This document shows, one piece after another, positions 16,338-25,090 of a stretch of 36,072 nt of DNA. This stretch comes from Butyricicoccus_A sp964513445. GTDB taxonomy: Bacteria > Bacillota > Clostridia > Oscillospirales > Butyricicoccaceae. How positions within the stretch are numbered: position 1 is the first letter of the stretch; every line of letters starts with the position of its first letter. The DNA is taken from NCBI GenBank assembly GCA_964513445.1, contig CAZEMM010000013.1, forward strand, positions 1-36,072, given 5' to 3'. Below the pieces are notes generated by a model. The model was given only the letters and a program-made list of their open reading frames with translations. It ran no database searches and was not told where the DNA came from. The position numbers and the translations under genes were made by a program.

Positions 16338-17627
16338 ATGAGCGACAGAACATTTCACTTTGAGACGCTTCAGCTTCATGTCGGACAGGAGCAGGCAGAC
16401 CCGGCAACCGGCGCGCGCGCTGTCCCGATCTATCAGACCACGTCTTACGTGTTTGACAACAGCGACCATGCGCAGGCGCGCTTTGCGCTGCAAGATGCAG
16501 GCAATATCTATGGCCGTCTGACTAATCCGACGCAGGATGTGCTGGAGAAGCGCATTGCAGCGCTGGAGGGCGGCGCATCTGCCCTCGCGGTTGCTACCGG
16601 CGCCGCGGCGCTCAGCTATACGTTTAAGACGCTGGCGCACAACGGCGACAATATTGTCTCTGCAAAGACGATTTACGGCGGTACCTATAATTATCTGGAG
16701 CACACGCTGCCGAAGGATGGCGTTACGACGACGTTTGTCGATCCGGATGATGTGACCAACTTTGAAAAGGCGATTGACGAGCATACCAAGGCGGTCTTTT
16801 TTGAGACGCTCGGCAATCCGAACAGCAATGTAATCGATATCGCGGCGGTCGCGAAGATCGCGCACGCCAAGGGTGTGCCGGTCGTTGTCGATGCGACGTT
16901 TACAACACCCTATCTGCTGCGTGCGATTGAATACGGCGCGGATATCGTGGTACATTCCGCCACCAAATTTATCGGCGGCCATGGCACGACGATGGGCGGT
17001 TTGATTATTGAGAGCGGTAAATTTGACTGGAAGGCATCCGGCCGTTTCGCCGATTTGGTAGATCCGGATCCGAGTTATCACGGCATCAGCTTTGTCGATG
17101 CATGCGGCCCGGCGGCGTTCACGACAAAGATTCGCGCGATTTTGCTGCGCGACACCGGTGCGACGCTGTCCCCGTTTAACGCATTTCTGCTGCTGCAGGG
17201 CCTGGAGACGCTGTCGCTGCGTGTGGAACGCCATGTGGAAAATACCAAAAAGGTACTGGAGTATTTGCAGACGCAGCCGCTGGTTGAAAGCATCCATCAT
17301 CCGTCGCTTGACCCGAAATACAAGCCGCTGTACGACGCGTATTTCCCCAACGGCGCAGGTTCTATTTTTACCTTTAACATCAAGGGCGGCGAGAAGGAAG
17401 CCAAGAAGTTTATTGATTCGCTTCAGATTTTCTCGATTCTCGCAAACGTTGCGGATGTGAAATCGCTCGTCATCCATCCGGCTACCACGACGCACAGCCA
17501 GTGCACGGCAGAGGAGCTGGAGGATCAGGGCATCGCGCCGAACACCGTCCGTCTTTCCATCGGCACAGAGCATGTAGATGATATCATCTGGGATCTCGAT
17601 CAGGCCTTTGCCGCAGTTCATGCATAA
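16338..17627 (+). CDS. metY: O-acetylhomoserine sulfhydrylase
   Basis: A 429-residue PLP enzyme of the Cys/Met metabolism family, joining O-acetylhomoserine with sulfide to give homocysteine. The PLP lysine is Lys210 in SATKFIGGHG and the ring-stacking region VVVDATF contains Asp185. The length of about 430 and the start HFETLQLHVGQE are typical of MetY rather than the shorter cystathionine synthases. Its ribosome site overlaps the stop of the Cys-rich leader, and cysK follows 32 bases later, so sulfide assimilation into both homocysteine and cysteine is controlled together. Confidence 0.95.
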   Translation: MSDRTFHFETLQLHVGQEQADPATGARAVPIYQTTSYVFDNSDHAQARFALQDAGNIYGRLTNPTQDVLEKRIAALEGGASALAVATGAAALSYTFKTLAHNGDNIVSAKTIYGGTYNYLEHTLPKDGVTTTFVDPDDVTNFEKAIDEHTKAVFFETLGNPNSNVIDIAAVAKIAHAKGVPVVVDATFTTPYLLRAIEYGADIVVHSATKFIGGHGTTMGGLIIESGKFDWKASGRFADLVDPDPSYHGISFVDACGPAAFTTKIRAILLRDTGATLSPFNAFLLLQGLETLSLRVERHVENTKKVLEYLQTQPLVESIHHPSLDPKYKPLYDAYFPNGAGSIFTFNIKGGEKEAKKFIDSLQIFSILANVADVKSLVIHPATTTHSQCTAEELEDQGIAPNTVRLSIGTEHVDDIIWDLDQAFAAVHA

Positions 17628-17659
17628 ATCCATCGTTTGATTTAAGGGAGAAGATTCAT

Positions 17660-18589
17660 ATGTCTATTAAGAAAAGTCTTACAGAGCTCATCGGCGGCAC
17701 ACCGCTTCTGGAGCTTGTCAATTATGAGAAGAAGCATCAGCTATCTGCGCGCATTGTTGCGAAGCTGGAGCTGTTTAATCCGGCGGGGAGCGTAAAGGAT
17801 CGCATTGCCGCGGCGATGATTGCGGAGGCGGAGGCCTCCGGCGTGCTCAAGCCGGGCGCGACGATCATTGAGCCGACCAGCGGCAATACCGGTATCGGTT
17901 TGGCGGCAGTCGGCACGGCAAAGGGGTATCATGTCATTTTAACCATGCCGGAGACGATGAGCATTGAACGCCGCAAGCTGGTTGCAGCCTACGGCGCACA
18001 GGTTGTGCTGACGGAAGGTGCGGCAGGCATGAAGGGCGCAATCGCCAAGGCAAATGCGCTGCAGCAGGAGATTGACGGCGCAGTGATTCTGGGTCAGTTT
18101 GTTAATCCGGCCAATCCAAAGGCGCATTATGACACCACCGGTCCAGAGGTTTGGGAGGACACGGATGGCAAGGTCGATATCTTTGTCGCAGGCGTCGGCA
18201 CTGGCGGTACGGTTTCCGGCGTCGGCAAGTACCTGAAGGAAAAGAATCCGAATGTGAAGATCATTGCCGTTGAGCCGGCGACCTCTCCTGTGCTGTCAAA
18301 GGGCACGGCGGGCGCGCATAAGATTCAGGGCATCGGCGCGGGCTTTGTGCCGGATACGCTGGATACGGCTGTTTATGACGAGGTCATTGCGGTTGAGAAT
18401 GAGGACGCGTTTGCCACTGGTCGTGAGCTTGCGGGCACTGAAGGCGTTTTGGTTGGTATTTCGTCCGGCGCCGCGCTGCATGCCGCAAAGCTGCTGGCAC
18501 AGCGTCCGGAAAACGCGGGCAAGCTGATCGTTGCCCTGTTGCCGGATACCGGTGAGCGGTACCTGTCGACCGCACTGTTTGCAGATTGA
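17660..18589 (+). CDS. cysK: cysteine synthase A (O-acetylserine sulfhydrylase)
   Basis: A 309-residue fold-type II PLP enzyme making cysteine from O-acetylserine and sulfide. The PLP lysine is Lys46 in NPAGSVKDR, the substrate loop is TSGNTG at 73-78, the phosphate-binding GTGGT lies near 178 and SSGAALHAA near 270. The length is normal. It is the second gene of the metY unit and is followed by a strong terminator. CysK and CysM are hard to separate by eye; the full length and motif set fit CysK. Confidence 0.95.
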   Translation: MSIKKSLTELIGGTPLLELVNYEKKHQLSARIVAKLELFNPAGSVKDRIAAAMIAEAEASGVLKPGATIIEPTSGNTGIGLAAVGTAKGYHVILTMPETMSIERRKLVAAYGAQVVLTEGAAGMKGAIAKANALQQEIDGAVILGQFVNPANPKAHYDTTGPEVWEDTDGKVDIFVAGVGTGGTVSGVGKYLKEKNPNVKIIAVEPATSPVLSKGTAGAHKIQGIGAGFVPDTLDTAVYDEVIAVENEDAFATGRELAGTEGVLVGISSGAALHAAKLLAQRPENAGKLIVALLPDTGERYLSTALFAD

Positions 18590-18607
18590 AAAAATAAGTA
18601 GCTTTTA

Positions 18608-18648
18608 TCCGCTGTCTCGTGTGAAAGAGCGAGGCAGCGGACTTTTTT
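18608..18648 (+). terminator. terminator of the metY-cysK unit
   Basis: A 12-base stem (18608-18619 with 18630-18641, one G-U pair) with a ten-base loop is followed by six Ts. Confidence 0.9.
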
Positions 18649-18722
18649 GTCGCCCGTTGGCAAGATATGGTAGTAATCCAGGCAGCATTGCAGTAAAATC
18701 GCTTTGCCAGACAAAATGTTTT

Positions 18723-18747
18723 TTACACAAAATAAATTTTTGTGTAA
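18723..18747. promoter_or_regulatory. perfect inverted repeat, probable operator
   Basis: TTACACAAAA (18723-18732) and its exact inverse TTTTGTGTAA (18738-18747) flank five bases. It lies 30 bases before a TATAAT box, over or just upstream of the -35 region, where a repressor or activator would bind. The regulator is not evident. Confidence 0.55.
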
Positions 18748-18755
18748 TTCTACTA

Positions 18756-18783
18756 TTCTAAAATGCTTTCAAAGTATTATAAT
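18756..18783 (+). promoter_or_regulatory. probable promoter of the acyltransferase-fold gene
   Basis: A perfect TATAAT at 18778-18783 has only a weak -35 (TTCTAA near 18756). The poor -35 and the adjoining inverted repeat suggest control by a bound protein. Confidence 0.45.
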
Positions 18784-18874
18784 AGACATAAAAAAATGAA
18801 ATGTTTATTTATTGCAAAATCATCGTTCAGGCTGCAAACAAATCGCTTTGTCATGACGAAATGGAGGAGTTTCG

Positions 18875-20203
18875 ATGGACTACGGGATCAATCCGCTGAC
18901 AATAACGGACAGCTATGGAAAAATCTTTTTATATAACAATGAAAGCTCAGTCGCCTGTGTGCCCCGCCACACGATCCGTATGAGCGAGAAGGTCAGGCCG
19001 GAATGTCTGCTGCGCGCTGTGCGTACTGCGCTGATGCGTTTTCCGCATATGTGCATCGGCATAGAAAAGACACCGACCGCATATCAGATGTATGTCAACA
19101 GCGAGGAGCCTGTCGTATTGCCGTTTGACCCGACCGGCGCGGCGCATCGCTATGCGATAGGCTCGTCGGACACGCATCACTATCTGTTTCTTGTTGGCTA
19201 CTGCGATGACTGCATCTACATGGAATACCAGCACAGCATCAGCGATGGGCGGGGCTTTGAGGAATTTATCCGCTGCGTACTGTTTCTGTATCTGAAGGAA
19301 TGCGGCAAGCCGGTGGAAAACGACGGCACGATTCGCGCGCTGGACACGGTGTATCAGTGGCAGGAGAGTGAGGACGCATTCCGTGCTGTGCAGCAGATGA
19401 CACCAAAGGCGGACGGCATTTATCAAAAGCCGGAAGCGCTGCACGCGGACGGGCTGACCCGTTTGGGCGATGTGCCGGAGATCGTCACGGAGGTAACGTT
19501 CCCGTTTGCGCAGTTGCATGCGGTTACGAAAAAGCTGGGCGTCAGCCCGCTGACCGTACTTACGCCGGCGTTCAGCCGTGCGTTTTATCAAAAGTTTGGA
19601 AATGGCTCGGACAAGCCGGTAATCGCACAGATTCCCGTGGATCTGCGTCAGGTCGTGCCGAGCGCGACAACGCGGTATTTTATCTGCTTTATTGACCTGC
19701 CGTATCTGGCGGAATACCAATCCCTCCCGATTGAGGAGGTATGTATCCGTATGCATGATTTCCTTATGACACAGCTGGAGCCGGAGCAGCTGCTTTATCG
19801 CGGCAAGGCGGCGAGTGAGACCTGTCTGGAGCTGCATGAGCGTGACATTCCGGTTGCGGAAAAGGTGGAGGAGGGCATCCGTATCGCAAGCGACTTTGTG
19901 CTGCAGGACAGCTTCCTCGTCACCAATGTCGGCCAGTTTAAGCTGCCCGATTGTATGCATCCGTATGTGCTGGAATACGGCGCGGTTCTGCCGAGCGCGG
20001 CGCAGACGTTTGGCCTGCTTATCAGCTCGTACAACGGCATGATGAAGGTATCGATTGCGCAGAAGGATCATGATTTGGAGGTGTGCAGCCGTATGGCGAT
20101 GCTGCTGGAGGAGCTGGGCATTGACGTGCAGCTCAAAAGCGAGCCGTTCTCCGGCACGCGCTATTCCGGCGCACTTTGCACGCAGGATCAAACGCTGCTG
20201 TAA
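18875..20203 (+). CDS. CAT/condensation-fold acyltransferase, function unknown
   Basis: A 442-residue protein related to the chloramphenicol acetyltransferase / NRPS condensation / alcohol acetyltransferase superfamily. The active-site HxxxDG motif is visible as HSISDGRGF (His120, Asp124), and two similar halves follow the family layout, the second starting near residue 205. NVGQFKLPD near 352 occupies the place of the second active-site motif. It is a single stand-alone gene without carrier proteins, so peptide synthesis is unlikely; lipid, alcohol or polyketide acylation is possible. GGAGG precedes the ATG. The fold is likely; the substrate is unknown. Confidence 0.7.
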   Translation: MDYGINPLTITDSYGKIFLYNNESSVACVPRHTIRMSEKVRPECLLRAVRTALMRFPHMCIGIEKTPTAYQMYVNSEEPVVLPFDPTGAAHRYAIGSSDTHHYLFLVGYCDDCIYMEYQHSISDGRGFEEFIRCVLFLYLKECGKPVENDGTIRALDTVYQWQESEDAFRAVQQMTPKADGIYQKPEALHADGLTRLGDVPEIVTEVTFPFAQLHAVTKKLGVSPLTVLTPAFSRAFYQKFGNGSDKPVIAQIPVDLRQVVPSATTRYFICFIDLPYLAEYQSLPIEEVCIRMHDFLMTQLEPEQLLYRGKAASETCLELHERDIPVAEKVEEGIRIASDFVLQDSFLVTNVGQFKLPDCMHPYVLEYGAVLPSAAQTFGLLISSYNGMMKVSIAQKDHDLEVCSRMAMLLEELGIDVQLKSEPFSGTRYSGALCTQDQTLL

Positions 20204-20229
20204 GGATTTTCATGTTTTTCTATCAATTG

Positions 20230-20264
20230 ACGCCCCGGGCGCTGCCTGCGGGCGTTTCTCTTTT
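20230..20264 (+). terminator. terminator of the acyltransferase-fold gene
   Basis: ACGCCC pairs with GGGCGT, with an inner CGGGC/GCCTG stem, and a T-rich tail (TTTCTCTTTT) follows 27 bases after the stop codon. Confidence 0.8.
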
Positions 20265-20306
20265 GTATAAAATCTGGGCATACTGAAAAGTGACTGTAAA
20301 AAAGAG

Positions 20307-20335
20307 GTGCAATCATGAGGGAGAAGTGCTATAAT
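20307..20335 (+). promoter_or_regulatory. extended -10 promoter of the Na/Pi cotransporter gene
   Basis: TGC-TATAAT, with the -10 box at 20330-20335, lies about 95 bases before the start codon. The -35 region is poor, which the TGn extension can offset. Confidence 0.5.
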
Positions 20336-20429
20336 AGCATGTGGAAGTGCACAGAAAAATGTCGCGTTCTGTAACCTTTCGCTTTGATATCTCAATATTG
20401 ATAAAATGTACGAAGATGAGGAAACAAAA

Positions 20430-22088
20430 ATGGGAGTAAGTAACATTTTGTCGCTGTGCGGCGGTCTGGGTCTTTTCCTGTTCGGTATGAAATATATGGG
20501 CGCCGGACTGGAGCTGGCAGCCGGACCGAAGCTGAACAACTTGCTCGAGAAGCTGACCAGGAATCCATTTATGGGCTTTTTGCTCGGCGTGCTCGTTACG
20601 GCAGTCGTCCAGTCGTCGTCAGCGACCACGATCATGTGTATGGGCTTTTTGAATGCAGGCATTATGGATCTGATGCAGGCCGCGGGCGTCATTTTGGGCG
20701 CAAACGTCGGTACGACCATGACCAGCATTCTGATCGCATTGGATGTATCCGCTTTAGCACCTGTCTGTATTTTTATCGGCTCGGTCATGCAGATGTTCTG
20801 TAAAAAGCCGATGCAGCAGCATATCGGTCAGATTATTCTCGGCTTCGGTATTCTGTTTCAGGGCCTGCACACCATGAGCGGCTCAATGTCCGGCCTCAAG
20901 GATATCCCGGCATTTCAGGATTTCATCGCGAGCGCGACCAACCCGATCATCGGCCTGCTGGTCGGCATCCTGTTGTGCGCCGTCATTCAAAGCTCCTCTG
21001 CCGCGGTCGGCGTATTGCAGGCGCTTGCGATGCAGGGACTGATGCCGATGTACTTTGCCGCGTTTTTGATCTGTGGAATCAATGTCGGCTCCTCCGTTAC
21101 GCCGTTCCTCTCGTCCATCGGCGCGAAGAACAACACCAAGCGTGCGGCGGTCATTTACTGTGTCTATAACGTAATCGGCGCGATTATCTTCGTACCCATC
21201 ACCATATTGACGCCGTTCCTCAATATATATAATCTGTTTACCAGCAACACGGTTGTACAGATTTCCATGTTTCACATTACCTTCAAGCTGGTCACCGCGC
21301 TTGTGCTGTTGCCGTTTGTCAAGTGGCTGGTCAGCATTTCGTTCCGTATCATTCCCAAGGAGGTACACGAGAGCGCATATCGCTTTACATATATCGATCC
21401 GAAGCAGATCGTTGCGCCAAGCGTTACGATACGTCAGCTGTACAAGGAAGCCGAGCGCATGGCTGTGCTGGTGCGTGAGAATTTCATGCTCGCGGCGGAA
21501 GGTATGATTAACAACGATATCAGCCATGCGGAGGAGATTCGTGAAAGGGAGAATGTCATTGACTTTTTGAACCATGGCATTACCGATTATCTGGTTGAAT
21601 TCAGCGGACACAATCTGCCGTCGCATACGCCGCAGCTGGTTGCGAATATGTTCCATTTGGTGGGCGATATTGAGCGAATCGGAGACCATGCCATCAATAT
21701 TCTGGAGAAAACAGAGCATTGCGTGCAGGATGATCTGGACTTTTCGGATGCGGCACGCGAGGAAATGCAGAAAATCTATGAGGTCGATCTGTTGCTGTAT
21801 GACCGCGCATTTTGTGGCTTTTTGTGTCACAGCCTGACGGAGGAGGACGCGCTTGAGCTGTACCGCATGGAAGACAGCATCGACCATATGACGGCGGAAT
21901 CGGAAAACAACCATATCGCGCGCTTGCGTGCCAAGGAATGCGCTACAGAGCCTGGCATCATCTTTGCGGAGGCGCTGCATGATTATGAGCGTATAGGCGA
22001 TCATGCCAATCATATCGTTCGCATTGCGCGCAAAAACGCACAGATTTCCGGCGGTATCCGCCCGCCGGTTCTGAGCACGGATATGTGA
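20430..22088 (+). CDS. Na+/phosphate cotransporter (NptA/PhoU-domain type)
   Basis: A 552-residue membrane protein. Two inverted Na_Pi_cotrans repeats carry the family QSSS motifs (QSSSATT at 61-67, QSSSAAVG at 187-194), followed by a cytosolic PhoU-like helical domain (about 335-540). It would import phosphate, or a similar anion, with sodium. ATG 20430 is chosen because GAGG lies eight bases before it; the ATG at 20406 has no ribosome site. A TetR regulator gene begins 42 bases after it and may control it. Confidence 0.92.
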   Translation: MGVSNILSLCGGLGLFLFGMKYMGAGLELAAGPKLNNLLEKLTRNPFMGFLLGVLVTAVVQSSSATTIMCMGFLNAGIMDLMQAAGVILGANVGTTMTSILIALDVSALAPVCIFIGSVMQMFCKKPMQQHIGQIILGFGILFQGLHTMSGSMSGLKDIPAFQDFIASATNPIIGLLVGILLCAVIQSSSAAVGVLQALAMQGLMPMYFAAFLICGINVGSSVTPFLSSIGAKNNTKRAAVIYCVYNVIGAIIFVPITILTPFLNIYNLFTSNTVVQISMFHITFKLVTALVLLPFVKWLVSISFRIIPKEVHESAYRFTYIDPKQIVAPSVTIRQLYKEAERMAVLVRENFMLAAEGMINNDISHAEEIRERENVIDFLNHGITDYLVEFSGHNLPSHTPQLVANMFHLVGDIERIGDHAINILEKTEHCVQDDLDFSDAAREEMQKIYEVDLLLYDRAFCGFLCHSLTEEDALELYRMEDSIDHMTAESENNHIARLRAKECATEPGIIFAEALHDYERIGDHANHIVRIARKNAQISGGIRPPVLSTDM

Positions 22089-22130
22089 TACGTGCGGCTG
22101 CACCGTGATAATGGAAAGGAGAAACGCACG

Positions 22131-22727
22131 ATGAAGCTGAGTGAAAAGGCGGCCTCTACGGAGGAACGGATTTTGGAGGCCGCGCTTGACGTCGTACAGG
22201 AGCACACCATCAGCGGCACGCGTATTCATCTTGTCGCACAGCGTGCCGGGTTGTTTCCGTCGAACATTCATTACTATTTCAAGTCTAAGCGCGATCTGCT
22301 GTTCGCTGTTTTGACACGGCTGCACGCGCGGTGCCTGGACATTCGCGCCGATATTCGCAAGCAGACGGACAATACGCTGGAGGCGCAGCTGGAGGTATTC
22401 TTCGAGCAGAAAAAGCAGTTTATTCTGCACGAGACGAAATATGACTATGCGGAGGTTGATTTCTGGACACAGACACATTTGGATGAGGAGGTACGCGCGC
22501 GGTTTGTCGCGTCCTTTGCCCAGTGGCGCGAGGAGATCGCGCGTGTCATTGCACGCTACTGCCCGCATGTTTCGCATGAAAAACGGGATTTTCTCAGCGC
22601 GCTGATGGTGTCTATGATGGAGGGCGCAACGCTGCAATATCTGGTCGACGCGAATGCGTTTGATCTGGAGGAGTATTTCGACCGCTGCTGCGCGCTTGTG
22701 CTCGCACAGCTGGAACAGGAGAATTAA
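22131..22727 (+). CDS. TetR-family transcriptional regulator
   Basis: A 198-residue regulator. Residues 10-57 form the TetR helix-turn-helix (EERILEAALDVVQEH, then VAQRAGLFPSNIHYYFKSKRDLL); the rest is a helical ligand domain of no recognisable specificity. ATG 22131 lies nine bases after AAAGGAG, which decides it over an earlier in-frame start at 22092. It is cotranscribed with the Na/Pi cotransporter, suggesting self-control of that unit. Confidence 0.92.
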   Translation: MKLSEKAASTEERILEAALDVVQEHTISGTRIHLVAQRAGLFPSNIHYYFKSKRDLLFAVLTRLHARCLDIRADIRKQTDNTLEAQLEVFFEQKKQFILHETKYDYAEVDFWTQTHLDEEVRARFVASFAQWREEIARVIARYCPHVSHEKRDFLSALMVSMMEGATLQYLVDANAFDLEEYFDRCCALVLAQLEQEN

Positions 22728-22732
22728 ATCAG

Positions 22733-22758
22733 GGTCTCGGTCGGCTTTGACCGAGGCC
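22733..22758 (+). terminator. hairpin after the TetR gene
   Basis: A ten-base stem (22733-22742 with 22749-22758, one G-U pair) with a six-base loop; the tail has few Ts, so it is a moderate terminator at best. Confidence 0.55.
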
Positions 22759-22970
22759 ATTCTTGTGCGCATTCGCACTGGGATATGTGCAAAATGTAGA
22801 AAACAATACACAGAAATTGGTTTATTTTCTGTTGCGATTCCAAAAGGAAACATGATAAAATATTAGGGTAGACGTAATGTTTAGAATATAACACATGCTT
22901 CGCATTCGGACCTTAGGTACGAACTGGAGGAAAACACGTCTGAATGCGCATAGACATGGAGGAGGGACAA

Positions 22971-24326
22971 ATGATTTCGGGTGTAATTGCAATCGTCATT
23001 TTCCTGGCGATGTTTTTGTTTATTGTTATGGATAAGATCGAACGGCATATCGTTACGCTGACCTGCGGCCTGCTGACGATTGTTTTGGTGTTTGGACTGG
23101 GCATGCATAGCCTGCACGCGATTCGCGAAACGCTGAACGTAGAAAATATTTTTACACTGAATTTTTGGTATCAGGCGGGCGAAGCGAGTGAATCGTCCTC
23201 CGGCATCAACTGGGCGACAATCCTTTTCATTGCCGGCATGATGGTAATGGTAGAGGGTATGGCGCATGTAGGCTTTTTCCGCTGGCTGTGTATGAGGATT
23301 GCCAAATGGGTCAATTACAAGCCGAAACGCATCTTTATAACGTTTATGATACTGTCTGCGCTGCTGGCAATGTTTATTGACAGCATTACTGTCATCATGT
23401 TCCTTGCGACTGTCACGATTGAGCTTGGCCACATGCTGAAATTCAATCCGGTTCCGGTCATTTTGTCAGAAATATTCTGCGCCAATATGGGCGGTTCAGC
23501 GACAATGTGCGGCGATCCGCCGAATATCATTGTCGGAACCTCGCTGGGTTATTCGTTTACGGATTTTATAACCAATACTGGCGTGATTGCGGGCATCTGC
23601 CTCATCATCATCGTTATCTTTTTCTATGTCACGATGCATAACGATCTGCACATCAAGGAGGGCGCGCCGTCTGTGGCAGGCGTGGACTGCGAGCCGGATC
23701 ACATCATTAAGGATAAGCGTGCGTTTGCCATCAGCTGCGCGATTTTTCTCTGTGCGATTGTTATGCTCGTCACGCATGCGCAGACCGGTTTGACGGTGGC
23801 GTTTATCGGTGTGTTTATCGCGGCGTTGACGCTCATAACGGCGGGAAAGCATGCATTCGAGCTGCTGCGGCGCGTGGACTATAAGACGCTGCTGTTTTTT
23901 ATCGGCCTGTTCATTGTGGTCGGCGGTCTGGAGCAGACGGGAATTCTTGAGCAGATTGCGAATTTTATCGGCAGGCTGAGCGATGGCAACGCGACGGTCA
24001 TGATTGCGATTATCCTGTGGCTCTCGGCGGTTGCAAGTGCGTTTGTAGATAACATCCCGTTTGCCGCGACGATGATTCCGATCATTCGCACGTTGTCGCT
24101 TACGCAGGGCGTCCCGCTGCCGGTTATGGCCTGGACGCTGTCGCTCGGCACGGATATCGGCGGCAACGCGACCCCGATCGGCGCGTCCGCAAACGTTGTG
24201 GGCATTGCTGCGGCCGCAAAGGAGGGCTATCCCATCGGTTGGGGTGAGTATTGCAAAAGGCTGGTTCCGGCGACGGTTCTTGTGCTCGTTATTTCGATGA
24301 TCTATTTGTTTGTACGATATATGTGA
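22971..24326 (+). CDS. ArsB/NhaD-family (SLC13-like) anion or Na+/H+ transporter
   Basis: A 451-residue polytopic protein with about eleven membrane segments of the ion transporter superfamily. It contains GSATMCGDPPNIIVG near residue 180 and its second-half counterpart GTDIGGNATPIGASANVVG near residue 397, the paired motifs of ArsB/NhaD proteins. Substrate (arsenite, sodium/proton, or dicarboxylate) cannot be told from these motifs. ATG 22971 directly follows GGAGG at 22961-22965; the ATGs at 22944 and 22956 are less well placed. A cytidylate kinase-like gene follows 37 bases later, probably in the same transcript. Confidence 0.88.
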   Translation: MISGVIAIVIFLAMFLFIVMDKIERHIVTLTCGLLTIVLVFGLGMHSLHAIRETLNVENIFTLNFWYQAGEASESSSGINWATILFIAGMMVMVEGMAHVGFFRWLCMRIAKWVNYKPKRIFITFMILSALLAMFIDSITVIMFLATVTIELGHMLKFNPVPVILSEIFCANMGGSATMCGDPPNIIVGTSLGYSFTDFITNTGVIAGICLIIIVIFFYVTMHNDLHIKEGAPSVAGVDCEPDHIIKDKRAFAISCAIFLCAIVMLVTHAQTGLTVAFIGVFIAALTLITAGKHAFELLRRVDYKTLLFFIGLFIVVGGLEQTGILEQIANFIGRLSDGNATVMIAIILWLSAVASAFVDNIPFAATMIPIIRTLSLTQGVPLPVMAWTLSLGTDIGGNATPIGASANVVGIAAAAKEGYPIGWGEYCKRLVPATVLVLVISMIYLFVRYM

Positions 24327-24363
24327 GATATATGAGGATGTTTGACGGAAGGAGAAGGAATAT

Positions 24364-24984
24364 ATGCAACAGCTGATTGTCAGTGTTGGCCGCGAGTTCG
24401 GCACAGGTGGACACGAGATTGCGGAACGGCTCGCAAAACGACTGAACCTGCCGTTTTATGACCGCGATTTGTTGCGTGAGATTGCAAATGACCTTGGAGT
24501 GAGCGCAACGGATCTGGCGCAGTATGATGAAATGCCGCGCAATCATTTGATGTCTCGTACGGTTCGCGGGTATACCAGCTCGCCGGAGCACAACGTAGCG
24601 GAGATGCAATTTCAATATCTGCGAAATATGGCGGAGGAGGGTAAGAGCTTCGTCATAGTCGGACGCTGCGCGGAGGAGAAGCTCAAGCCATACCCGGCGC
24701 TCATCTCGATTTTTGTTCTGGGCGATCAGCAGGCGAAGCTGGAACGCATTTCGCGTGTGCTCGACATCTCGCTGGAGGAAGCAAAAAAGGTTCAGCACAA
24801 ACAGGATAAACGAAGAAAGACCTACCACAACTCATACTGTGAGGGAAAGTGGGGAGATTCGCGCAATTATGATATTTCCATTAACAGCAGCCGGATCAGC
24901 CAGGACAGAATTTTGGAGCTGCTGGAGTTTTACATCCAAAGCCGCTTGGAAGCGCGTGAGAAGCAGCAGCCTGCGGCACAGTGA
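24364..24984 (+). CDS. cytidylate kinase-like family protein (copy 1)
   Basis: A 206-residue P-loop protein of the cytidylate kinase-like group common in Clostridia. The N-terminus VGREFGTGGHEIAERLAKRL is the modified P-loop and helix, followed by NLPFYDRDLL. VIVGRCAE and a basic segment (KQDKRRKTYHN, as in copy 2's KLDKKRSSYFN) are shared with the paralogue at 33152-33793. True Cmk is longer and has a different P-loop, so the substrate is uncertain. A GGAAGGAG site precedes the ATG. It is downstream of, and likely cotranscribed with, the ArsB/NhaD-type transporter. Confidence 0.85.
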   Translation: MQQLIVSVGREFGTGGHEIAERLAKRLNLPFYDRDLLREIANDLGVSATDLAQYDEMPRNHLMSRTVRGYTSSPEHNVAEMQFQYLRNMAEEGKSFVIVGRCAEEKLKPYPALISIFVLGDQQAKLERISRVLDISLEEAKKVQHKQDKRRKTYHNSYCEGKWGDSRNYDISINSSRISQDRILELLEFYIQSRLEAREKQQPAAQ

Positions 24985-25045
24985 GCGCTATCTATGTGTC
25001 AGAGCACAAGCAGAGCCTTTCCATTTGAGTGAATGTCAATAAGCT

Positions 25046-25077
25046 GGGGGCATATCCATGCGGACATGCCCCCTTTT
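25046..25077 (+). terminator. terminator between converging genes
   Basis: GGGGGCAT (25046-25053) pairs with ATGCCCCC (25066-25073), followed by four Ts on the plus strand. It separates the kinase-like gene from the converging hydrogenase gene. Confidence 0.75.
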
Positions 25078-25090
25078 GCGTGACAATCTT

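Noticed and set aside
16299..17633. 444-codon minus-strand ORF
   Set aside because: Antisense to metY, which has an intact PLP site and normal length.
18947..20191. 414-codon minus-strand ORF
   Set aside because: Antisense to the acyltransferase-fold gene; Arg/Leu/His-rich with no recognisable motif.
20883..22853. 656-codon minus-strand ORF
   Set aside because: It runs antisense through the Na/Pi cotransporter and TetR genes, both of which have clear motifs and ribosome sites; its Arg/His/Gln-rich composition marks a shadow frame.
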